From Catalinimonas alkaloidigena (GTDB lineage: Bacteria; Bacteroidota; Bacteroidia; Cytophagales; Cyclobacteriaceae), in the NCBI RefSeq assembly GCF_029504655.1, contig NZ_JAQFIL010000001.1, positions 2,237,001-2,301,000 on the forward strand: 64,000 nucleotides of DNA. Direction: 5' to 3'. Numbering within the stretch: position 1 is the first letter of the stretch; the number at the start of each line of letters is the position of its first letter. The position numbers and the translations under genes were made by a program. Below the pieces are notes generated by a model. The model made no database searches, was not told where the DNA came from, and worked only from the letters and a program-made list of their open reading frames with translations. Below, piece by piece: positions 8,633 to 16,352 of the stretch.

Positions 8633-9688
8633 ATGAAACGCTCTTTATCAATAACTATCATATTTTTCTTAGGCTTTTCCTTGAAAGCCGAAGCGCAAAC
8701 TTATGCCGAAAAGCTGGGGTGGGAAGCTGGGCAGAAGCTGCTCATCATGCATGTGGATGATGCCGGTATGTCCTACGACTCTAACCAGGGGGCCATACAG
8801 GCGATGGAAAAAGGCATCGCTAATTCGGTAAGTATTATGATGCCCTGTCCCTGGGCAGCCAGTTTCGTCAAGTATGCTAAAGATCATCCTGAGACTGATG
8901 CTGGCTTACACCTTACGCTTACCTCGGAGTGGAAAGATTATCGTTGGCACCCCCTGAGCGGTATACCTGCTGTTCCCGGTCTGGTAGATGGAGAAGGGGC
9001 CATGTGGCATACGGTTGAGCAGGTCGCTACCCACGCTTCTCCTGACGAAGTGGAGCAGGAAATTCGTCAGCAGGTAGAACGTGCATTAAGGCTTGGTTAT
9101 CGGCCTACGCATCTGGATTCTCATATGGGGACGCTTTTTGCCACCGAAGAATTTATCCGGAGATATGTCAAAGTGGGAGTGGATTATGACATTCCGGTAA
9201 TGATTCCCGGAGGACATAATACTTTGCTCAGGCAGGGGTATCGTGAGCAGGGCATACGCAGGCTCAGGGAAGCTGGTAAATATAAAGAAGGGATGGAAGT
9301 GCCTTTGCCCGAAGCGGTTTCCAAAGCTGAAACCGTAGGGGAGATGGTCTGGAAGGCTGGCTTGCCGGTACTTGATGATCTGCATACCATCAGTGGAGAC
9401 TGGGCTTTACCGGAAGGAAAAGAAAAAAATGAACAAAATATTCATGAGCTGAAAGTGCAGAAGTTCAAAGAACTTTTTGAAAATATGCGGCCCGGCGTGA
9501 CTATGGTCATCGTACATTGTACTGATCCTACAGAAGTATTTCCCAAAATATCAGGCTCAGGTTTGTCCCGTAAAGGCGATCTGCTGGCCATGATGGACCC
9601 CCGACTCAAGCAATACCTAAAAGATAATAATATTCAACTGACCACCTGGCGGGAGCTCAAATCAAGACGGGGCCGCCTGAATAAGTAA
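8633..9688 (+). CDS. Secreted YdjC/ChbG-type carbohydrate deacetylase
   Basis: 351 residues with an N-terminal Sec signal peptide (MKRSLSITIIFFLGFSLKAEA). The mature part carries MHVDDAGMS, the metal-binding Asp pair near the start, GLHLTLTSEW and HLDSHMGT with the second metal ligand, typical of the YdjC family. The best studied member, ChbG, removes an acetyl group from chitooligosaccharides in the cytoplasm; export of this one implies action on oligosaccharides in the periplasm or outside. It is 18 bases after the kinase gene and in the same operon, so it may deacetylate the N- or O-acetylated sugar the locus handles. The length is slightly above typical. Confidence 0.8.
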   Translation: MKRSLSITIIFFLGFSLKAEAQTYAEKLGWEAGQKLLIMHVDDAGMSYDSNQGAIQAMEKGIANSVSIMMPCPWAASFVKYAKDHPETDAGLHLTLTSEWKDYRWHPLSGIPAVPGLVDGEGAMWHTVEQVATHASPDEVEQEIRQQVERALRLGYRPTHLDSHMGTLFATEEFIRRYVKVGVDYDIPVMIPGGHNTLLRQGYREQGIRRLREAGKYKEGMEVPLPEAVSKAETVGEMVWKAGLPVLDDLHTISGDWALPEGKEKNEQNIHELKVQKFKELFENMRPGVTMVIVHCTDPTEVFPKISGSGLSRKGDLLAMMDPRLKQYLKDNNIQLTTWRELKSRRGRLNK

Positions 9689-9722
9689 AACCAAATTAAT
9701 TACCCCAAATAAAGTTAGTCCA

Positions 9723-11948
9723 ATGAAAAATCTTTGCCTTATTCCAGGACTTCGGTTAGTACCGGGCTGGAACGGTTCACAAAAACTGAAAGTCAAATAC
9801 CTGCTTCTAAGCATATCACTATTTCTTATAGCCAGCACTACTTATGCTGGCGAGCCTGACCTGCCCTTTGAACAAGCAGTATCCGTAAAATTTACTTTAT
9901 CTGAAGATTTAGAAGGCGCCAGATTACAAAAAGTAGTGGTGGATTATGACGATGTGGTACATGTATTATCTGACCAGGGCTTACTTAGCATCATAGAAGG
10001 AGAAATGGTGAAAAACATAGGTTATCGTCCTCTGGCTGATAAAAAGCCAGTAGACATCGCCATACAGGAAGAGTCCGGTTATTTGTATTATCTGTACGAA
10101 GATCAGTGGTTGACGAATGCCCATGCTGGGATTCCTCACGGAAACCTTACTGCCGGTACTTTTGATCGTCTGGCTGTAAATCATAATGGTGCGGTCCTTT
10201 TATCAGGTCCCAAAGCGATGGCAAAGTATGCCAATGGAGAAATGAAAAAACTGAAGCATCCCGGAGAGAACATTTTAGATGTACAGACGCATCGCGGACA
10301 GTTCTATGTACTGGGTGACAAGCAATTGTACAGGCTGGAAGGAGAAAAGCTAAGCCCCCTTCACCAGGGTGATGAGGTGAGCAGCATGACCTTCAGAGAA
10401 GATGAAATCGTATTGGGGACTTCCAATGGCTATTACGGGATTTCCTGTCTGGATGGCACGCATACCTTTACGCAATTTAACAAGGTCCCAGTGCCTGAAA
10501 TTACCGGACTTACTACCACTTCTGACGGTCTTTGGGCTGCTAGTGATCAGGGCGCCTATATGCGTCAGCAGGATGGAAGCTTCAGGTATTATGCATCCAG
10601 GCGCTGGCTGGATCAGGATAAGGTGATAGACATGGCTGCTGATAGTAAGGGGAATATGTATCTGCTTACTGAGACTGGACTGAATCAGGTGAAATTTAAA
10701 TCTCAGACATTAGCAGAAAAAGCAGCCTATTTTGAGAATAAAATTAGAAAAAGACATATCCGCTATGGTTTTATCGCGGAAATGAGATTGTCAGAACCAG
10801 GTAATATAGCTACCGCTGAGATGATAGATACAGACAATGACGGCTTATGGTCTTCTTTTTATCTGGGAAGTCAGGTGTTCCGATATGCAGTAACCGGCGA
10901 AGAAAAAGCGAGACGTAATGCCTGGGAATGTTTTGAAGCCTTTGAAAGACTCTTATCTGTGAATCAGCTAGAAGGGTTTCCTTCCCGTACTTTTGAGCGT
11001 AAAGGGTATAAAGTATCCGATGCTGACCGCTGGCGTGATGCTCCGGAACCTGAGTGGGAGTGGAAAGGACATACCAGTAGTGATGAGTTTGTCGCTTACA
11101 TCTATATAGCTTCGCTTATGGATGAATTTCTTTCTCACACAGAAAGCGAGAAAAAAAGAGTTGCGGATTTTATGGATGCCATTCTTAGCCATATCATAGA
11201 AAATGATTACTACTTTGTTGACATAGACGGTAAGCCTACCCTCTGGGGTAGATGGAACCCCGAGTACATCAATTGGTACCCCAGAACCGTAAGAGACCGC
11301 CGACTGGGAAGTCTCCACCTAATCGCTGGATTACAGCTGGGCTATGACCTCACCGGAAAAGAAATCTATAAAGAGGAAGCGTTCCGCATGATGAATGAGC
11401 ATGGCTATCTCGACAACATCAAAATCGCCATGGAAGAGATCAAATCCACACCCGGTTACATTTACGAAGGGCATAATATGGGCGAGGGGGGGTGGAATCA
11501 TTCCGACGATGAGATGGCTTTTCTCACGTATTGGGTGATCCACCGCCATGCTTTTAACGACACATTGAAGCAGGTGTACGAAGAATCAATCCATAATCAC
11601 TGGGCAATAGAAAAACCGGAACGTAATGCGGTCTGGAATCTTATTACGCTGGCTACAGAAGGTACTTTTGATGAAGAATCTACCCTTTGGTTTCTGAAAG
11701 ATTATCCGATGGACCTGGTCCGTTATACCGTCAAAAATTCTCATCGCAAAGACCTGACATTTCTGGAACCTAACTTCAGAGAGCAGATGACAAAAGAATT
11801 ATTACCCCAGGCAGAAAGGCCTATCATGCGTTTCAATGCCAATCCGTTCAAGATGGACGGTGGTAGTGATGGAAAGAGAGAGCTGACCGGAGCGGAATTT
11901 CTGCTGCCCTATTGGATGGCACGTTATTACCAAATAATTGAGGGGTAA
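9723..11948 (+). CDS. Large secreted protein: propeller-like N-terminus and helical C-terminal domain
   Basis: 741 residues. A signal anchor or signal peptide (YLLLSISLFLIASTTYA, about residues 28-44) follows an unusually long charged leader. Residues about 50-330 are a run of short beta-rich repeats like those of two-component-sensor propellers (LWAASDQGAYMRQ, MYLLTETGLNQVKF). The C-terminal 400 residues are helix-rich with many Trp and acidic residues (DNDGLWSSFYLGSQ, GRWNPEYINWYP, EGGWNHSDDE), suggesting an alpha/alpha-toroid as in several glycoside hydrolases and lyases. I cannot name a family or catalytic residues. Its place in the locus, 34 bases after the deacetylase, suggests it degrades or binds the same glycan. 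Confidence 0.6.
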   Translation: MKNLCLIPGLRLVPGWNGSQKLKVKYLLLSISLFLIASTTYAGEPDLPFEQAVSVKFTLSEDLEGARLQKVVVDYDDVVHVLSDQGLLSIIEGEMVKNIGYRPLADKKPVDIAIQEESGYLYYLYEDQWLTNAHAGIPHGNLTAGTFDRLAVNHNGAVLLSGPKAMAKYANGEMKKLKHPGENILDVQTHRGQFYVLGDKQLYRLEGEKLSPLHQGDEVSSMTFREDEIVLGTSNGYYGISCLDGTHTFTQFNKVPVPEITGLTTTSDGLWAASDQGAYMRQQDGSFRYYASRRWLDQDKVIDMAADSKGNMYLLTETGLNQVKFKSQTLAEKAAYFENKIRKRHIRYGFIAEMRLSEPGNIATAEMIDTDNDGLWSSFYLGSQVFRYAVTGEEKARRNAWECFEAFERLLSVNQLEGFPSRTFERKGYKVSDADRWRDAPEPEWEWKGHTSSDEFVAYIYIASLMDEFLSHTESEKKRVADFMDAILSHIIENDYYFVDIDGKPTLWGRWNPEYINWYPRTVRDRRLGSLHLIAGLQLGYDLTGKEIYKEEAFRMMNEHGYLDNIKIAMEEIKSTPGYIYEGHNMGEGGWNHSDDEMAFLTYWVIHRHAFNDTLKQVYEESIHNHWAIEKPERNAVWNLITLATEGTFDEESTLWFLKDYPMDLVRYTVKNSHRKDLTFLEPNFREQMTKELLPQAERPIMRFNANPFKMDGGSDGKRELTGAEFLLPYWMARYYQIIEG

Positions 11949-12057
11949 ATAAAGAACAATAATTGCAAACTGAAGATTACAGATTGTCTGACTTGCGCGC
12001 ATATCAGTGCTACGAAAAAGCGTGCGTTTCAAGCTCCATTAACTTCCGAATAAAGCC

Positions 12058-13425
12058 ATGAACATCAAACTCACCATGCCTAGTTTTTTGCTAGTGTTAC
12101 TATGCGTCAATTGTGATAACAGGGATGAAAATGCCTCCACTACACATAGTGAAAGCAGTGCCAAGACTGAATCCATAATCTTCCCTAACCAAACTGATCA
12201 CGTACACGGCCCTACTGTGGTTGAGCTGGGGAATGGTGATTTGCTGGCCGCCTGGTTTCAGGGCTCCGGTGAACGCTGGGCTGACGACGTACGCATTATG
12301 GGAGCAAGGCTAAAGACAGGAGAGGAAGTGTGGTCAGATACTTTTATGTTGGCTGATGTCCCCGGGTTTCCCGACATCAATCCCATGATGTTTATGGATC
12401 AGCAAGACCGGCTCTGGCTGATGTGGTACACTGTGCTCGCCAATCAGTGGGAGACTTCATTGCTCAAATATCGTATCAGCGAAAATCCGGAAGTGGAAGG
12501 TGCCCCTGCCTGGAGTTGGCAGGAAGATTTACATCTGAAGCCCGGGGATAAGACCGAAAGAGGTATACAGCCAGATGATCGTTTTGTAGCTGCGGTTCAT
12601 GCCCAGACAGAGGAGTACGAGCGCTACTTTAAAGATTCCATCCTTTCACACTTGCCTAAGGAAAAAGCCGAAGCTCAGCTACAGGCATGGGAAGCGTTGA
12701 AAGTAATGCGAGATAGCCTGGCCAGTGGCAAGAATATGGTAAGGGGTGGAAGAGTCTATGAGGGAGACTCATACACTTCTGCTGAATTGGGTTACCCCAT
12801 CTCCCGTCGTCTTGGCTGGCAGACCAAGAACAAGCCATTCCTGATGGGCGAAAGAATCATTGTTCCTCTTTATTCTGATGGATTAGAAGCTTCCATCTTT
12901 GCCTATAGTGATGATCTGGGTAAACACTGGCATGCCAGCAATCCGGTAGTAGGTGGGATAGGTATACAACCCACCATATTGAAAAAAGAAGATGGTACGC
13001 TGGTCGCTTATTTAAGAGATAACGGACCGGAGCCTTACCGTATGCAGTATACTGTATCTTCCGATAGTGCTGAGCACTGGTCTATTCCCCGGGATGCTGA
13101 ACTACCCAATCCCGGGGCAGGCTTTGATGGGGTCACATTACAAAATGGAGACTGGCTGATGGTGTATAACGACACTGAAGATGGACGACATAGCCTCGCT
13201 TTGGCATTATCACAAGATGAAGGAAAAAGCTGGCCCTACATCAGGCATCTGGAACATGATATGAGGGGAGAGCAGGCTACGCAAAGTCATTACCCTGCCA
13301 TCATCCAGGGAAAGGATGGACGTATCCATATCATTTATAGCTTTCATCACAAAGATCAGGAAGATGATGCTAAAACCATTAAGTATGTGGGTGTAGATGC
13401 TGACTGGGTGAAGCAGCAAGAGTAA
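12058..13425 (+). CDS. Second sialidase-like BNR lipoprotein
   Basis: 455 residues with a short lipoprotein signal ending LCVNC (cysteine about residue 19). The BNR_2 arrangement is like the gene at 1282: an HGPTVVELGNGDLLAAWF block, then Asp boxes SDDLGKHW, a degenerate SSDSAEHW and SQDEGKSW, and a closing SHYPAIIQG segment. Relative to its paralogue it has an insertion of roughly 80 residues in the middle (about residues 170-240, with acidic and Gln-rich helices). As in the paralogue, no FRIP motif is visible, so a true sialidase activity is not shown. It is likely a surface or periplasmic hydrolase. The stop codon is immediately followed by the next possible start. Confidence 0.75.
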   Translation: MNIKLTMPSFLLVLLCVNCDNRDENASTTHSESSAKTESIIFPNQTDHVHGPTVVELGNGDLLAAWFQGSGERWADDVRIMGARLKTGEEVWSDTFMLADVPGFPDINPMMFMDQQDRLWLMWYTVLANQWETSLLKYRISENPEVEGAPAWSWQEDLHLKPGDKTERGIQPDDRFVAAVHAQTEEYERYFKDSILSHLPKEKAEAQLQAWEALKVMRDSLASGKNMVRGGRVYEGDSYTSAELGYPISRRLGWQTKNKPFLMGERIIVPLYSDGLEASIFAYSDDLGKHWHASNPVVGGIGIQPTILKKEDGTLVAYLRDNGPEPYRMQYTVSSDSAEHWSIPRDAELPNPGAGFDGVTLQNGDWLMVYNDTEDGRHSLALALSQDEGKSWPYIRHLEHDMRGEQATQSHYPAIIQGKDGRIHIIYSFHHKDQEDDAKTIKYVGVDADWVKQQE

Positions 13426-13467
13426 ATGCATTGCGGCATTAACAAAATCATTAGTCATTTTTATCAT

Positions 13468-14844
13468 ATGCTTATGAGTCATAGACTATGCCTCCCTATC
13501 TTACATATTCTTTTTTATCTTATGCTGACTTCCTGTGGGCAGCAACAGGCTGATGAAACTGCACCTGTCACTCCTGCGACCGCCTTAAAAAGCTATTTGT
13601 CAACACAGGACAGTGTATTTCATTGGGAAGTCAGGGATTCATTTCAGCTTGAACAGGTACAGGCCTTTGACCTTAAGCTTACATCTCAAAAATGGAGAGA
13701 ATACACCTGGGCCCATCAGCTAACGGTTTTAGTACCAAGAGAGTACCAATACGATGGGGCACTGCTGTTTATCACAGGTGGAAGCAATAATGATGAAGCG
13801 CCAAACTGGAAAAGTGAAGATGATGAAACATTACAGTCATTTAGCAGGATGGCGGCAAATAATAGTGCTATTGTGGCCATCTTAAGGCAGGTGCCTAACC
13901 AGCCGCTTTACGATGACCTGAAAGAAGATGCATTGATTTCATATACGCTGCATAGCTTTCAGGGTGATGAAGATTATAGCTGGCCGCTTTTATTTCCTAT
14001 GGTCAAATCTGCGGTCAATGCCATGGATGCAGTACAGGAATTTTCAGGTAAATCGCTGCGGCATGAGATCAATCGTTTTCTGGTGTCTGGTGCCTCCAAA
14101 CGTGGCTGGACCACCTGGCTCACCGGGGCCATGGATGATCGTGTGGTAGCCATAGCGCCCATGGTGATTGATGTTTTGAATATGCCAGTGAGCCTTAATT
14201 ACCAGATTGAAGCCTGGAATGATTACAGCCCGCAGATTCAGGATTATGTTGAGCTGGGCATTCCCCAGCAATTCAATACCGGAAAAGGCGATACCATTAC
14301 TACTATGGTAGATCCATATGCTTACAGAGAAAAGCTCGACATGCCCAAGCTGATTATCAATGGCACGAATGATGAGTACTGGCCTGTAGATGCGATCAGG
14401 AATTACCTGGACAGCATTCCCGGTGAAAACCATTTGCTTTATGTGCCCAATGCCGGACATGGTCTGGGTAATAAGAGCCTGGCTTTACAGTCACTGAGTG
14501 CCTTCTTTGGCTACACCCTTAAAAAAGCAGAGTACCCCGAGCTTGCGTGGAAAATTTCCGAGAGGGAAGAGGGAGTTAACTTTTCAGTAAGTACGACTTC
14601 TGGTAAACTGGTAGAAGCGCTTCTTTGGTCGGCGGATTCTGAAGATCGTGACTTTCGGGATGAAAAGTGGAGCAGTACAAAACTGGAAGTGGGAGACAAA
14701 ACAGAATTTCTCCTACAAGAGCGTTTTCCCGCTTCAGGCTTTAAGGCTTTTTATATGGATTTGGTTTATGAGGATCCTGATGGTGGAGTGTTTACTGAAA
14801 GTAGCCGTATGTATGTGGCAGATGATGATGAAGTATTTGAGTGA
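13468..14844 (+). CDS. PhoPQ-activated pathogenicity-related (PqaA-like) lipoprotein
   Basis: About 458 residues from the preferred ATG at 13468, which gives a normal lipoprotein signal (MLMSHR, hydrophobic run, LTSC). An upstream ATG at 13426 directly after the previous stop would give an oddly long leader. The body matches PhoPQ-activated PqaA-type proteins: ITGGSNNDEAPNW, VSGASKRGWTTWLT (an alpha/beta-hydrolase nucleophile-elbow-like GASKRG), INGTNDEYWPVD and PNAGHGL, where Ser, Asp and His could form a triad. The biochemical role is poorly known; PqaA was described in Salmonella as PhoP-regulated. Here it closes the sugar locus and may be an esterase acting on the same glycan. Confidence 0.78.
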   Translation: MLMSHRLCLPILHILFYLMLTSCGQQQADETAPVTPATALKSYLSTQDSVFHWEVRDSFQLEQVQAFDLKLTSQKWREYTWAHQLTVLVPREYQYDGALLFITGGSNNDEAPNWKSEDDETLQSFSRMAANNSAIVAILRQVPNQPLYDDLKEDALISYTLHSFQGDEDYSWPLLFPMVKSAVNAMDAVQEFSGKSLRHEINRFLVSGASKRGWTTWLTGAMDDRVVAIAPMVIDVLNMPVSLNYQIEAWNDYSPQIQDYVELGIPQQFNTGKGDTITTMVDPYAYREKLDMPKLIINGTNDEYWPVDAIRNYLDSIPGENHLLYVPNAGHGLGNKSLALQSLSAFFGYTLKKAEYPELAWKISEREEGVNFSVSTTSGKLVEALLWSADSEDRDFRDEKWSSTKLEVGDKTEFLLQERFPASGFKAFYMDLVYEDPDGGVFTESSRMYVADDDEVFE

Positions 14845-14893
14845 AAATTTTGCTTAGGCTTAACAAAAGCAATCTCCATCTGATTATTTAAGT

Positions 14894-15484
14894 ATGAATC
14901 AGGATGAATATCAAGCCAAGCGGGATTTTAAAAGAACGAATGAACCACAGGGTAATACCTTAAAAAAAGATGGTCACCCCCCCATTTTTGTTATCCAGAA
15001 ACATGATGCCTCAACCCTGCATTATGATTTCAGGCTTGAGATTGGCGGTACCCTGAAATCATGGGCGGTACCCAAAGGTCCTAGCAATGACCCTGCTATA
15101 AAACGTATGGCCATTCCAACCGAAGATCATCCGATGGACTATGCCTGGTTTGAGGGCCCCATACCTGAGGGTGAATATGGAGGAGGCACCGTGATGATCT
15201 GGGATAAAGGGAGTTTTGACAATCTAAAAACCGATAAGGAAGGCAATAAAATTTCCCTGGAAGATAGCTACGAACAGGGTAACGTGGAGATCTTCTTAAA
15301 AGGAGAGAGGCTGCGGGGAGGTTATGCCATCATTAAAATGAAAAGCGGCCGTATGGCAGGCAACTGGCTGCTCACCAAAATGAAAGATGAGCATGCCAAT
15401 CCTGACTTTGATCCTGTCAAAACAGCAAACCGAAGTGTGGTGAGTGGCAAAACGATGGAAGAGATTGCCAAAGGAATGAACTGA
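14894..15484 (+). CDS. Stand-alone LigD-type 3'-phosphoesterase domain protein
   Basis: 196 residues, all one domain. Blocks such as FVIQKHDASTLHYDFRLE, SWAVPKGPS, HPMDYAWFEGPIPEGEYGGG and GNWLLTKMKD match the phosphoesterase domain of bacterial LigD, which trims 3'-phosphates or ribonucleotides from DNA ends during non-homologous end joining. The active-site His, Asp and Arg of the HDASTLHYDFRLE block are all present. Neither polymerase nor ligase domain is attached, and no Ku gene lies in this window. Stand-alone versions are known in bacteria and archaea. It is 49 bases after the PqaA gene, but a functional link to the sugar locus is unlikely. Confidence 0.88.
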   Translation: MNQDEYQAKRDFKRTNEPQGNTLKKDGHPPIFVIQKHDASTLHYDFRLEIGGTLKSWAVPKGPSNDPAIKRMAIPTEDHPMDYAWFEGPIPEGEYGGGTVMIWDKGSFDNLKTDKEGNKISLEDSYEQGNVEIFLKGERLRGGYAIIKMKSGRMAGNWLLTKMKDEHANPDFDPVKTANRSVVSGKTMEEIAKGMN

Positions 15485-15686
15485 TCACTGAAAGAACGCC
15501 CTTACGACAAGTACCGAGAGAAAAAATTCTCATGCTAGTACGGGCTACTGATGAAACCTCACAGCTTTGTCCCTGGGATTGACCGTAACACCCCCCTTAT
15601 CATTTCTTCAAAACAAAATCCTGCATTTGGGTATTTTAAGATTGTACGCACACATACTTTGATTTTTTGAATTAAGCATATTCATC

Positions 15687-16295
15687 ATGAAAAAGAGTAA
15701 ACTCATCCTGAATTTTATCAAGCAGAAAACCAGCCAGCGCCCATCCAGAATCAAATGGTGGAAAGCAGGACTTTTTTTAATCGCAGTGACTGCCCTGGGT
15801 GGAATTTCGAGTAAACCATCAAACGAAGAGACAGAAGAGTTTTATGATGATGAAGTAAAACCTAAATGGGCACCGCCTGCCTGGGTATTTGGTCCGGCAT
15901 GGTTCATCCTCAGCATATTCATGGTATGGGGTGGACGTCGTCTGCTCAGTACCCGTAGACATTTTCCATACCGCCAACAACTCCTGAACCTGCAGGTTAT
16001 GCACTGGTTTGATTATCTGACTTTTAGAATTGTTTATTTCCGGCTGAAGAGTCCGATTTTAGCAATGCTCTGGACCAAAGGGGACGCAATCATTGCTGCC
16101 CGTAGCTTACAACTGGCCGCCAAGAGTACAGATAAAAAACTCGCAATCTCTTATATTCCTTTGACTTTGTGGACAAGCTATGCTTCTACATTGGGCTTTT
16201 TTCAGGCTCTTTATAATCCTGATCCGCTATTTGGTACCAAAGCACCACTAAAGGTTTCTCAACCTATTGAGAAAAGGCTATTGAAAAAGCGATAA
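15687..16295 (+). CDS. TspO/MBR-like membrane protein
   Basis: 202 residues, longer than the usual 150-160 because of a basic N-terminal tail of about 25 residues. The TspO hallmark VKPKWAPPAWVFGPAW appears about residues 52-67, followed by further hydrophobic segments and the late block SYIPLTLWTSYASTLGFF. TspO proteins are five-helix membrane proteins that bind porphyrins and sterols and act in stress or tetrapyrrole responses. The middle part is more polar than in typical members (RHFPYRQQ, WTKGDAI), so it is a divergent relative. The 202-base upstream spacer lacks another gene, and a hairpin terminator follows. Confidence 0.7.
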   Translation: MKKSKLILNFIKQKTSQRPSRIKWWKAGLFLIAVTALGGISSKPSNEETEEFYDDEVKPKWAPPAWVFGPAWFILSIFMVWGGRRLLSTRRHFPYRQQLLNLQVMHWFDYLTFRIVYFRLKSPILAMLWTKGDAIIAARSLQLAAKSTDKKLAISYIPLTLWTSYASTLGFFQALYNPDPLFGTKAPLKVSQPIEKRLLKKR

Positions 16296-16303
16296 AAATC
16301 AAA

Positions 16304-16329
16304 AAAGCACACAATACATCGTGTGCTTT
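16304..16329. terminator. Bidirectional rho-independent terminator
   Basis: A perfect 9-base-pair stem (AAAGCACAC 16304-16312 with GTGTGCTTT 16321-16329) has an 8-base loop. It lies between the convergent TspO-like and PQQ dehydrogenase genes. The T-tract is best on the minus strand (TTTTTTGATTTTT), weaker on the plus strand. Confidence 0.85.
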
Positions 16330-16352
16330 ATCTATTTCTAAATTGACAATTT

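Noticed and set aside
1282..13425. Calling the two BNR lipoproteins true sialidases (nanH)
   Set aside because: Asp boxes fit the fold but the FRIP motif is not visible, so only a sialidase-like fold is supported.
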